Assembly: GCA_963582345.1 (NCBI GenBank)
Contig: CAUZSN010000008.1
Span: 1-45,461 of the forward strand
Reading direction: 5' to 3'
Source of the DNA: CAUZSN01 sp963582345
GTDB taxonomy: Bacteria > Planctomycetota > Planctomycetia > Planctomycetales > Planctomycetaceae
Length of the DNA: 45,461 bases
Shown here: piece by piece, positions 17,659 through 27,068 of the stretch
Layout of the letters: each line of letters starts with the position of its first letter
How positions within the stretch are numbered: the first letter of the stretch is position 1
Program-made: the position numbers and the translations under genes
The notes under the pieces: model-generated
What the model was told of the DNA's origin: nothing
What the model saw: the letters and a program-made list of their open reading frames with translations, nothing else
Database searches by the model: none

Positions 17659-17742
17659 CCTGCGATTTTTGTTCTGCGAATGTCGCAACAGTTTGAGAAT
17701 CAACTGTAACTGAACCTACCCGTGTTTATGGTCGTGCCAACA

Positions 17743-18237
17743 ATGAATTCAAGTCCAGAATTTCCAGAAAAGCTGCAGGACAATTTGGTGGCCTACCTTG
17801 ACGGTGAATTGAACGAGTCGGCCACGCAGAATATCGAGCAAACGCTTTCAAAGAGCGCGGACGCTCGGCATGAGGTCGATGTGCTGTCGCGTATTTGGGA
17901 ACTGCTTGATTATTTGCCACGGGCTGGCGCATCTGACGACTTCACCGAGCGAACTGTTGCGAGCGTCAAAGTCAAAGATGTAGGGACGGGGCGGACCGTG
18001 GACGGCTGGTGGTTCCGACACGCACGACGTGGCGCTGTTTTGGTCGTTTTGGTTGCCGGACTGACGTTATCGGCGGCCTTTGGTTTCATGGTCGGGCATC
18101 GCTGGCCTGGCGAAGAGGATCAATTAGTCGAGGAATTGCCACTCATCAAAGGTCTTGACGTTTACGCCGAGGTCGACAGTGTTGGGTTCTTGAAGGAGTT
18201 ACAAAAAAGTGGATTGTTCGACGACGAGACGGAGTGA
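17743..18237 (+). CDS. Membrane-anchored anti-sigma factor-like protein
   Basis: 164 residues from the ATG at 17743; a GTG at 17722 and an ATG at 17728 are alternatives, with no decisive ribosome-binding site. The N-terminal part has NLVAYLDGELNESATQNIEQ, the helix typical of zf-HC2-like anti-sigma domains, but the zinc-binding H-x3-C-x2-C is absent. A single membrane helix (about residues 98-118, GAVLVVLVAGLTLSAAFGF) separates a cytoplasmic sigma-binding region from a short acidic periplasmic tail. It lies 84 bp after the sigma factor and 4 bp before the next gene, which fits a sigma/anti-sigma pair. The function is inferred from position and motif. Confidence 0.75.
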   Translation: MNSSPEFPEKLQDNLVAYLDGELNESATQNIEQTLSKSADARHEVDVLSRIWELLDYLPRAGASDDFTERTVASVKVKDVGTGRTVDGWWFRHARRGAVLVVLVAGLTLSAAFGFMVGHRWPGEEDQLVEELPLIKGLDVYAEVDSVGFLKELQKSGLFDDETE

Positions 18238-18241
18238 AACA

Positions 18242-19381
18242 GTGTATCGTCAATGGCGATCGAAGCGATGGATAATTGTCGGCTGCGTGTCCAGCGCTTT
18301 CATCGTCCCCATGCTGTTGGGCGCCAAAGATGCCAGTCTCGACACACGTCAATCTCACCGGAAGGAAATCGAGGCAATGTCAGAAACGAAACGAGCACGG
18401 CTGAAACGGAATTTCGCCGTCTTCAAAAAGCTGGAAACAAATGAACCCGATCGGTTTCGTCAGATTCGAGAACTACATCGCGCTGTTGAACAGGATAGCG
18501 AATTACGCAAAGTCATGGATGCCTATTACTCATGGCTGGCCACCCTGTCTCCTTGGCGACGAGAAGAGTTGCGAAAGCAGAACGATACACAGAATCGCCT
18601 GCAGTTGATTCAGAAGTTCAAGGACGAGCAAGAGGGAAGACGAGCGGGGCGGCAAGATCTGTTTTTCGGCGAGTTTAGTCGTAGTGTCGGAGTGAGTCCA
18701 TTTCTAAGAAACGTTCCGAAGCTCAGCCCTGAAGACGTTGCAGCTGTCATGAACGTCATCGAACGGCACTTGCAGCTCTCGCAACAGCAGCGTAAAAACC
18801 TGCAGTCGATGAGTCAATTGGAACGTCATCTGCATATGTTGGAGCGTCTATCACGCTCCAGAGTGCCGAATCGGTCTGACCGGTCTTTTCGGGACCTTAG
18901 TAATTTGACAAACGAGATGATCGACGCCATCTCGGATCAGCAGGTTCGCCAATGGTTGCAGTCCCGCAGATTTTCCGAACAAGGACGTGCTTTTCAGAGA
19001 CTGGTTGTCGGAGCTCTGTTGCGAGAGCGGCAAGTGAAGAACCAACGCCACAAGCCCAGCGACCAAGAGCTTCAAGCATATTTCCTCAACCTAAGCCTCA
19101 AAGATCGCGACGAGATTATGCAGTTGCGACCCGACCAGGCCAAGGCGGCGCTAATGCGGAAATACATTGCGGCGAATCGTGACGAATTTGGTCCCAGTCT
19201 AGTCGAGCTACGACGACTTATTCAGCGCATATTCCCGCGTGCGAGAAGTCGATCATTGGGCAGTGACGGACGTTTGAGACCGAGAGAGGGGGTTCGATCG
19301 GAAATGACTTTCGATGAAAGAACCGATCATCGAGACTCTCCAAAGCGGCGTCAGAATCCCTCACCACGCGAAAGGAACTGA
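18242..19381 (+). CDS. Secreted or membrane-anchored charged helical protein of unknown function
   Basis: 379 residues. GGAG 7 nt upstream and overlap avoidance favour the GTG at 18242 (MYRQWRSKRWIIVGCV). One N-terminal hydrophobic segment (about residues 9-28) is a signal peptide or anchor. The remainder is rich in Arg, Gln, Glu and Leu and looks almost entirely helical. Two segments resemble each other: YYSWLATLSPWRREEL (about 100) and AYFLNLSLKDRDEIM (about 290), so the protein may be an internal duplication. The C-terminus (last 45 residues) is Arg/Ser/Pro-rich and disordered. Starting 4 bp after the anti-sigma gene, it is probably the periplasmic third member of the sigma regulatory unit, perhaps a sensor. 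No domain family is recognised. Confidence 0.75.
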   Translation: MYRQWRSKRWIIVGCVSSAFIVPMLLGAKDASLDTRQSHRKEIEAMSETKRARLKRNFAVFKKLETNEPDRFRQIRELHRAVEQDSELRKVMDAYYSWLATLSPWRREELRKQNDTQNRLQLIQKFKDEQEGRRAGRQDLFFGEFSRSVGVSPFLRNVPKLSPEDVAAVMNVIERHLQLSQQQRKNLQSMSQLERHLHMLERLSRSRVPNRSDRSFRDLSNLTNEMIDAISDQQVRQWLQSRRFSEQGRAFQRLVVGALLRERQVKNQRHKPSDQELQAYFLNLSLKDRDEIMQLRPDQAKAALMRKYIAANRDEFGPSLVELRRLIQRIFPRARSRSLGSDGRLRPREGVRSEMTFDERTDHRDSPKRRQNPSPRERN

Positions 19382-19746
19382 GTGGTTGGCTCCAGCCACT
19401 CGCCGCTGAGTGGCTTCTCCGATGGTGACTTGGAATTACGGGAGAATCTGCTGTGCACAACGTGGTACCGGAAGGCAATCGTCGATCTGCTGATTTCTTC
19501 AGCGCTGGTGCTTTTCAGATCATTATTGACGTACGTGTGCACGTGCGGATTGCTGCGGAAGTTCCATATGAACGAAGAGATTTCCACGCACAAAATATCC
19601 CGCGCCCTGTGTTTCTGTAGATCATCCTGCACCGTTTGTCAAAACCATCGGTGTCTTTTAAGACCTTCAGGGTTTCGTTTACGTCTGCCTTCGAAAGATT
19701 TCGTGAGTTCGGGATCGCGGCGAACATGGGAGACCATATCAATTGA
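19381..19746 (+). pseudogene. Possible decayed ORF (weak)
   Basis: One frame shows coding-like text broken only at 19426 and about 19618: SAVHNVVPEGNRRSADFFS, AFQIIIDVRVHVRIAAEV, and after the second stop SAFERFREFGIAANMGDHIN to a TGA at 19744-19746. No family is recognised and chance cannot be excluded. The end overlaps the oxidoreductase stop on the other strand. Otherwise this 350-bp stretch holds only the hairpin at 19395. Confidence 0.2.
19395..19414 (+). terminator. 7-bp hairpin after the sigma operon
   Basis: GCCACTC, loop GCCGCT, GAGTGGC is a perfect stem beginning 14 bp after the stop at 19381, followed by TTCTCC. A second, overlapping stem is possible with AGTGG upstream. Likely the operon terminator although the T-tract is poor. 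Confidence 0.5.
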
Positions 19747-20797
19747 CGTCCGTCAGTGGCAGGTCGACGGAGCGATTGGATGAAGCGCTCTGGGAGACTG
19801 CTTCGGTGAATTCCATGTATTTGACACCGGTTTCAAAGTCGGTGAACCGTACGGTTTCCTCGCCACGAATGGCACCGATGAATTCCGCTTCCGCACGCCA
19901 CCCACCGAGTGTATCGGGCGGAATTTCAGGTTCGTGCAACTCGGCGTCGCCTGCCTTGCCGATCAACAAACGTTCCCGCGACGTGAATTGAAGTTTAATC
20001 GTCCCCTTGCTGCCGTACAGGTGCAATTGCAGACCTGGACCGAACAAAGCAATTCCGCTTAAATGATATAATCCACGGCCGCCACCTTCTAGTTGCGTCG
20101 CGATTTGGACGCTGTCGGGGATCGTCGCGAACGTGTTGCCGGCAGGACTTGGTCCGGGACGATTTGGTTGAAAGGTCGCGGTTTGAGCGAAGACGCGTGT
20201 CGGTTGCGGTGTCCAGCGCAGAGCCGATTCGTGCATTATGCCGGTCATTAGTACATTGAACCCACTGATTTCAGAATCTTGGCGCCAATGCAGGTCTTGG
20301 CTAGTGTCCCAGAAGGTGTCGTCAGCGCCGATCACGACTAGCTCCCGTAACATGCCCAAGAAACCGTCAGAGATCAGATCACGCACAAATTGGTCTTGCG
20401 CTAATCCAAAAGGACTTGGAACAATTTGAGTAATTAGCTCAGGGTGAGCCTGTGACGTCTTCAACATCCGATACGCTTCGCTGGCGGTACGAGCCATGCG
20501 GGCTTCGGTCATGACGTGCTTGCCCGAATTCAACGCGGCACAGGTTACTTCGCAATGCATATTGGGCCAAGTGCCGATCATCACGGCGTCGACATTGGCA
20601 TCTTCGACAAGCTGCTGCCAGTTATCATAGATTTTGGGAATCTCGAATTCCTGTGCTGCGCGAGCGGACGATTCGAGAGTTTGATTGACGACTCCGATCA
20701 GTTCAACGCCTTCGATTGCTCGAAAACCCGGAACATGCCGCAGCCGTGTATTATTTCCTGCACCAACAATTCCGATTCGGATTGTGTTTCCAGCCAT
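19739..20797 (-). CDS. Gfo/Idh/MocA family oxidoreductase
   Basis: 352 residues. TIRIGIVGAGNNTRLRHVPG is the Rossmann dinucleotide motif. The motif that is E-K-P in the family reads HVMTEARMARTASEA, so both Lys and Pro are replaced, a variant of this superfamily I know from other planctomycete members. The catalytic-domain His appears in LMTGIMHESALRW. The enzyme likely acts on a sugar or inositol derivative with NAD(H) or NADP(H). The reading frame extends 30 codons further, but ACGGGA just before the ATG at 20797 and the family N-terminus MAGNTIRIG decide the start. It is the last of three minus-strand genes after trkH and lpxB, 146 bp behind lpxB, so co-transcription is possible but not certain. 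Confidence 0.88.
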   Translation of the reverse strand: MAGNTIRIGIVGAGNNTRLRHVPGFRAIEGVELIGVVNQTLESSARAAQEFEIPKIYDNWQQLVEDANVDAVMIGTWPNMHCEVTCAALNSGKHVMTEARMARTASEAYRMLKTSQAHPELITQIVPSPFGLAQDQFVRDLISDGFLGMLRELVVIGADDTFWDTSQDLHWRQDSEISGFNVLMTGIMHESALRWTPQPTRVFAQTATFQPNRPGPSPAGNTFATIPDSVQIATQLEGGGRGLYHLSGIALFGPGLQLHLYGSKGTIKLQFTSRERLLIGKAGDAELHEPEIPPDTLGGWRAEAEFIGAIRGEETVRFTDFETGVKYMEFTEAVSQSASSNRSVDLPLTDVN

Positions 20798-20942
20798 CGT
20801 AATCCCGTTCCCAGTATATTGTAGGGGAAGTGCATCATCAATCTTGGCACGATTGTATCGCGGACTTGATAGCGTTCGCAAAAACAATTCCGGTTTCTCG
20901 ACAAGACTGGAATTCTGCTCTAACGTTGGTGATGACTGAGCA

Positions 20943-22115
20943 TCAAGCGGCTACAAGCTGTTCCGCTTGCGTGACAGAAGGTAATCGTTGCAAGATCACG
21001 TCAGCAGCTCTGCTGATAGCACCGCTTTTAGCGACTACGTTGCGTAGCTTCGCTAACTCGTCAACCAAACGGTCCAATTCTGTTTGGTCGTTGAGCCAAT
21101 GGTGCATGATGTTGCAAATATGGTCCACAAACGGAGTGGGATTTCCGGAAAACAAGATTTCCGGCATCAGCTCGCGATCGGCAATCAGATTCGGAAGCGT
21201 GATATACTTACAAGTCATCAGCAGCTTGACCAGAAAATTCGACGTTCTGCTGCTATAGTACATCACTACAGTCGGGGTTAGTCGAGCCAGCAACTCAAGG
21301 CTAACGGAACCAGACACGGACAAGGCGCATTCGGCGATTTGGATGATTTCTGGAGTCTTGCCGACGAAGAAATGAATTGGCAGTTCACCGTCCTCGGCCA
21401 GTGTTTGGCCTCGGCAAAACCGCTGATGCTGTTGTGTGCAGCAAGCGACCAAAAACCTTGTGTTGGGTTGCCCTGCGTGTAATCGTCGGATGACGTCGAG
21501 CATTAGCGGCCAATTTCTGTTGACCTCCTGGTTGCGCGATCCCGGAAGGATCGCGACTGTTCGGTATCGCTGGGAAGACCACGTATCACAGAAAATTTTG
21601 TCGAGTGGATGTGCGGCAATTTCGTCGAAGACGGGATGACCAACGAATTCGGCTTCGACGTCCCGTTCCGCGAACCACAGTTTTTCAAAGGGAAGCGCAC
21701 ACAGGACGTGGTCGACGAATTTCCGAATGCGCTTCACACGCCACGGCGCCCATGCCCACAGTTGAGGAGTCAGGTAATAAAAAACAGGAATTCCCGCTGC
21801 CTTGGCCTTGCGGGCAATCCACCAATTGAAGCCGGGAAAATCCACAACGATGATGGCGTCGGGTCGCAATTGGTCGAACAATTGTTCCGCCTTCCGCAGC
21901 AATCGATAGAATTTCCAAAGCAACGGAATGATCGGCAACAAACCCATTACGGCCAAATCGGTCAGTTGATGATGCAAGCGGCAACCCGCTTGTGCCATCA
22001 AAGGTCCACCGTAGCCGCAAAATTGGATGTCGGGCCGTCGGCGCTTCAGTTCTTCAATCAAGTGTGCCGTGTGCTGGTCCCCACTGGGATCACCGACTGA
22101 AAAGAATATATTCAT
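20943..22115 (-). CDS. lpxB: Lipid-A-disaccharide synthase LpxB
   Basis: 390 residues. Family motifs in order: MNIFFSVGDPSGDQHTAHL (LpxB normally G-E-x-S-G-D), GYGGPLMAQAG, LAVMGLLPIIP, VVDFPGFNWWIARKAK, YYLTPQLWAWAPWRVKRI, AEFVGHPVFDE, AILPGSRNQEVNRNWPLML, and the C-terminal LANL-equivalent ITLPNLIADRELMPE. It joins UDP-2,3-diacylglucosamine and lipid X into the lipid A disaccharide at the inner-membrane face. Its presence means this organism makes lipid A. It follows trkH by 33 bp and is probably co-transcribed. In most genomes lpxB is with lpxA/lpxD; the trkH neighbour is unusual. Confidence 0.95.
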   Translation of the reverse strand: MNIFFSVGDPSGDQHTAHLIEELKRRRPDIQFCGYGGPLMAQAGCRLHHQLTDLAVMGLLPIIPLLWKFYRLLRKAEQLFDQLRPDAIIVVDFPGFNWWIARKAKAAGIPVFYYLTPQLWAWAPWRVKRIRKFVDHVLCALPFEKLWFAERDVEAEFVGHPVFDEIAAHPLDKIFCDTWSSQRYRTVAILPGSRNQEVNRNWPLMLDVIRRLHAGQPNTRFLVACCTQQHQRFCRGQTLAEDGELPIHFFVGKTPEIIQIAECALSVSGSVSLELLARLTPTVVMYYSSRTSNFLVKLLMTCKYITLPNLIADRELMPEILFSGNPTPFVDHICNIMHHWLNDQTELDRLVDELAKLRNVVAKSGAISRAADVILQRLPSVTQAEQLVAA

Positions 22116-22148
22116 GCAATCTAGTTCCCTGTGTGGTTCATACTGCTC

Positions 22149-23780
22149 TTATTGGGTCCGCCAAAAGGCAGGAACGAAAAGCACCAGGATCGCGAAAAGT
22201 TCGAGTCGGCCAAGGAGCATGAGAAGCGTCAGCAGCAATTTTCCGGCCGCGGAGAATTTCGAGTAATTTCCAGCAGGTCCTAACGCTCCTAAACCTGGAC
22301 CAATGTTGTTCAATGTCGCCGCGACGGCACTGGCACAATCCAAGAGTTTGGTGGACTCGGTTTGCAGTGTGACGGATTCCGTGTGCGAATCAGCGGAACC
22401 AAGCTTAGTTGGTTGCGTCTCCCATTGCGTGTCCGGTTCGATGGCCGCCAAGATCAGCCAACTGGAAATGAAGATGAACAGGATCAGGCCAAAGTAGACC
22501 AGCACTTCGTGACGCAAGGAATTGTCGATCGTGACGCCCGCAATTCGAAGCGGTCGTACGACGTTCGGACGAAACGCCTGCTCGATTTCCAAGAAGAGCA
22601 CTTTGGCGAATAGAATGAACCGGACAATTTTAATGCCTCCGCAGGTTGACCCGGCGCTGCCACCAACGAACATCAGTAACAACAACAGACCTTTCGAAAA
22701 TTCGCTCCAATTAGTGAAGTCGGCGGTGCTAAAACCGGTCGTCGTTGTAATGGCGACGACCTGAAATGATGCATTCCGCGCAGCTTCGAATACGCTATCG
22801 TAATTTTGATTCCAAAGGACGTTCACGGTCAGAATGATCGACGCAGCGCATAGCGTGGACAGGTAGACGCGGAATTCGGGATCGAGATATAAGGGTGTCA
22901 GTCGACCGAATAAACTCGAGCCATTTCGTGGATCTTTCCTGCGAAGTATCAAACAGTACAGAGAAAAGTTCGTGCCCGCGGCGATCATGAATAGGATGAG
23001 GGTTCCCTCGATGAGCGTTCCTTGGGCGTTCCCTAGCGAATTCCGGAAGTGTCCCACACTGGCGTTGTAAGTGCTGAATCCACCAGTTGCCATCGTACCG
23101 AAAGTGTGACACAGTGCGTCGAATAAGTTCATCCCTTCGATTACTAATACGATCGCTAGGACAAAACTGATCACCATATAGATGGCCCACATCACCATGG
23201 CTGTTTCGCGGACGCGAGGACGAACGGTTTCGGCGATTGGTCCGGGCACTTCGCGGCGCATCAAGGCTTTGCCGGCGGCTCCTAACTGGCCCAAAATGGC
23301 GACAAATAACACAATGATACCCATGCCGCCCAACCAGTGCGTGAAACTGCGCCAAAAGAGTACACATCTCGGAACCAGTTCGCGGTCTTCCAAATCCGTC
23401 AGCACCGACGCTCCGGTCGTAGTGAACCCTGAGAAAGATTCAAACAGCGCGTCGACGATGGTCATCGGCACGTTTTGGGCACACATGGTTCCCGACAATA
23501 GAAACGGTAAGCTTCCCAATGCACCGGCCAACAGCCAACCCAGACCGACAATGGCTAGTGCCTCTTTACGCAGGATGGAACCGGTCTCTCTTCGTCCGAA
23601 GGAATAAAGCACGCCGCCGATCAGGAGGCTGCACAGAATGGACCACATGATCCCCCAAAACCCGTCGGCCTCGCGTGTGTGATTTTCGAACGGCCAGGCC
23701 CACGGCAAGCTGCACGCCATTGACGCACCGACCAACATCCCCAGCAGGCCCAACATTCGACTCAGAAGCAGCCAATTCAT
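22149..23780 (-). CDS. trkH: TrkH-type potassium transporter subunit
   Basis: 543 residues with about ten membrane helices and four pore-loop repeats: SGFTTTGASVLTDLE, TFGTMATGGFSTYNASVGH, VAITTTTGFSTADFTNWSEF and LNNIGPGLGALGPAGNYSKF, which form the K+ selectivity filter. Signature GTNFSLYCLILRRKDP and GGSAGSTCGGIKIVRFI also match TrkH. It takes up potassium with the cytoplasmic gating protein TrkA, which is not in the window. Between the last helices lies a 35-residue hydrophilic insertion (about 445-480: QWETQPTKLGSADSHTESV) that is longer than the usual loop. Start at the ATG 23780 gives a hydrophobic MNWLLLSRMLGLLGMLVG. Confidence 0.93.
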   Translation of the reverse strand: MNWLLLSRMLGLLGMLVGASMACSLPWAWPFENHTREADGFWGIMWSILCSLLIGGVLYSFGRRETGSILRKEALAIVGLGWLLAGALGSLPFLLSGTMCAQNVPMTIVDALFESFSGFTTTGASVLTDLEDRELVPRCVLFWRSFTHWLGGMGIIVLFVAILGQLGAAGKALMRREVPGPIAETVRPRVRETAMVMWAIYMVISFVLAIVLVIEGMNLFDALCHTFGTMATGGFSTYNASVGHFRNSLGNAQGTLIEGTLILFMIAAGTNFSLYCLILRRKDPRNGSSLFGRLTPLYLDPEFRVYLSTLCAASIILTVNVLWNQNYDSVFEAARNASFQVVAITTTTGFSTADFTNWSEFSKGLLLLLMFVGGSAGSTCGGIKIVRFILFAKVLFLEIEQAFRPNVVRPLRIAGVTIDNSLRHEVLVYFGLILFIFISSWLILAAIEPDTQWETQPTKLGSADSHTESVTLQTESTKLLDCASAVAATLNNIGPGLGALGPAGNYSKFSAAGKLLLTLLMLLGRLELFAILVLFVPAFWRTQ

Positions 23781-24421
23781 AGATTGAGAATTTTCGCGGT
23801 TGGGAGTAAAGAAACGCGGCTTTTCACAAGGCCGGGCATTCGAAGGTCGGTTTCAAATTTGGCCGGTGCACCGTCGACAATTGACTCTGCTTGAATGCGT
23901 TCAAGCGGCTTGGTCCATCTTCGATGCGTGTTTGATCAAATTGACCATATGGGTGCAGCAAAGCTCAGCGTCCGGTCATCCGGCAGTTTCTGCCAGTTAT
24001 TCTCAATTGGCACGCGATAACGATTTCTCTGGAATCCGTAGCGAGACAGTTTGATAATTGTCGAGCGGCTGGCGGTGGATGAGCTGACTCCAAGTCGATC
24101 GAATATCGAAACCGCTGTGATCCGAGCAGTCCACGATTGGCCTCCTTGCACGGTGGACCGAGGCAAGCGTACTGTAATTTCGTATGCAAAATAGGTCAAT
24201 ACGTCAAAAAAAGTGTCACAGGTTTCGAATCGATCTGAAGAGTATCGTCGCATGTTATCGCGGTGGATTAGGGGATCTGTGGAAAGCTGCTACTTGCACT
24301 CTGTTACGACGAGGAGCTTTATTCCAAGTTTATCAGAAGCAAAAGAAATGACACTTGACGGCCAACGGATTTCAGAAAATTATGGAAACTCTTATTGTAT
24401 TTGGTCCGGCCAGATGTGAGC
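23781..24421. other. Intergenic region, no gene recognised
   Basis: 641 bp between divergent trkH and the unknown gene at 24422. Open frames on both strands lack start context and family resemblance. It should hold promoters of both neighbours; no clear box or RNA structure is seen. A possible degenerate coding stretch on the minus strand (about 23936-24253, with FDRLGVSSSTASRS) is too weak to call. Confidence 0.45.
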
Positions 24422-25075
24422 ATGGAGTTTATGCTCGCAATTTGCACTGACATCTTGCCAAACAGCGAATTGAGTTATCTCGCGTTTCGCGTTTCGTTCC
24501 AGGAAACGCTCGAACGCATTGTGTTGTCGAAGCAGATGCAAGACGAATATGAAGGATTCGGCTATCTGACTGAAGTGCCCTTCCTGCGCTCGGTGTCGCC
24601 GCACATCCAATTGGAGTTGCTGTCTGAAACGTGGCGTAAACACGTCGTGAAACAACGGTTCATGGCCAGTCTGATTGACGAAAGCATTGTGTACGCTGTT
24701 TTCGAGACTGCGGCACAGATTGTCGAGAAGGAACCGACCGTAATCACGCATTGTTTGATTAGCGGGCCTCGACAATTGGAAGTTTCCACCAGCGCGTTGC
24801 TGGCGGCGGAACTGCGTAATCTGCATTTATCGCTTTCGAACAACGGCGACTTTTTGTTAATTAGCCAGTTTGAAGACATGCATCCAGATGAAGCTCGAAA
24901 ACTCAAACGGAAATTTGGATTGAACGCGTCTAAGCTGGACAGGATGTTTGACGTCTTGGGACGTTGGACCATGTCGGACAAGTTCATAGAGAATCTGGAC
25001 GGACTACTTACGGATCGCGAAATTTCCAGAACGGCCGTTGTGTTGGGTGAAGAATTGAGCCAATCGCTTAGTTAG
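24422..25075 (+). CDS. Conserved-looking hypothetical protein
   Basis: 217 residues from the ATG at 24422 (MEFMLAICTDILPNSELSYL). The composition is that of a soluble, mostly helical cytoplasmic protein with no signal peptide or membrane segment. Notable stretches: EYEGFGYLTEVPFLRSVSP, IVYAVFETAAQIVEKEPT, and near the end FLLISQFEDMHPDEARKLKR and DRMFDVLGRWTMSDKFIENL. I recognise no domain family. It is followed 9 bp later by a lysine-rich broken frame and then convergent fumC. The open frame is long, has codon use like its neighbours, and is free of lesions, so I take it as a real gene. Confidence 0.75.
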   Translation: MEFMLAICTDILPNSELSYLAFRVSFQETLERIVLSKQMQDEYEGFGYLTEVPFLRSVSPHIQLELLSETWRKHVVKQRFMASLIDESIVYAVFETAAQIVEKEPTVITHCLISGPRQLEVSTSALLAAELRNLHLSLSNNGDFLLISQFEDMHPDEARKLKRKFGLNASKLDRMFDVLGRWTMSDKFIENLDGLLTDREISRTAVVLGEELSQSLS

Positions 25076-25083
25076 TCCGTGAA

Positions 25084-25438
25084 TTGAGTAAGAGCGGGAA
25101 GACTGTTCATGCTCCTAGTGCTCAAGCCCAGAATCACCCTTCAAGGGTCCCTGCCAAGAGAACTGCGACGAGACCAGTCAAGAAGAATACTATTCCCAAG
25201 AAATCGCCTACAAAAACGAAATCAGGAATTACTGCAGCGAAGAAGAAAAAAAGCAAAAACAAGGCGGCTGGATCGCTGGGCGACCACGCATGTTGAGCGA
25301 TGCACAATTAGAACAGTTTTCCAAGCGAGATTGCGAGGTTCTGCAGGTCTTCAACTTTCGTTGAGTCACAATGGCCAGGGAGTTGGAAGAACGCAGACTT
25401 CGTAAAGTCATCGAAGAACCCTCGACTAACGAACGACA

Positions 25439-25442
<4 letters not shown>
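25084..25442 (+). pseudogene. Lysine-rich ORF, probably broken
   Basis: A TTG-started frame 9 bp after the previous gene gives SKSGKTVHAPSAQAQ and then K/T/P-rich text (RPVKKNTIPKKSPTKTK, AAKKKKSKNK) up to a TGA near 25296. In the next frame the text continues as RPRMLSDAQLEQFSKRDCEV to a stop near 25363, and then a third segment MARELEERRLRKVIEEPS ends at TAA 25440-25442. The joined product would be a roughly 115-residue basic protein with a histone-H1-like tail. The family is unknown. It could be one gene with two lesions or just a short intact basic peptide followed by noise. Confidence 0.35.
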
Positions 25443-26863
<1,421 letters not shown>

Positions 26864-27068
26864 CGTGCCAACCTCTAAATTGTTCGTCAAGTAATGCAAA
26901 TCGTGGAGCTACGAGCGCCGAAACACGGCCATTACAGTGTTTGACGACGATGATAACGTCTTCGGTTCAATTGGCAATCCGTTGAGCAGGAAACGAATAA
27001 CACCAGGCGTTTGAAAACGCTGAGTTTCGTTCCCTACCAGGTTATGCATCGGGAACGCGGCAAGATTA

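Noticed and set aside
23936..24253. Minus-strand open frame of 105 codons
   Set aside because: No ribosome-binding site, no family resemblance, composition not clearly coding.
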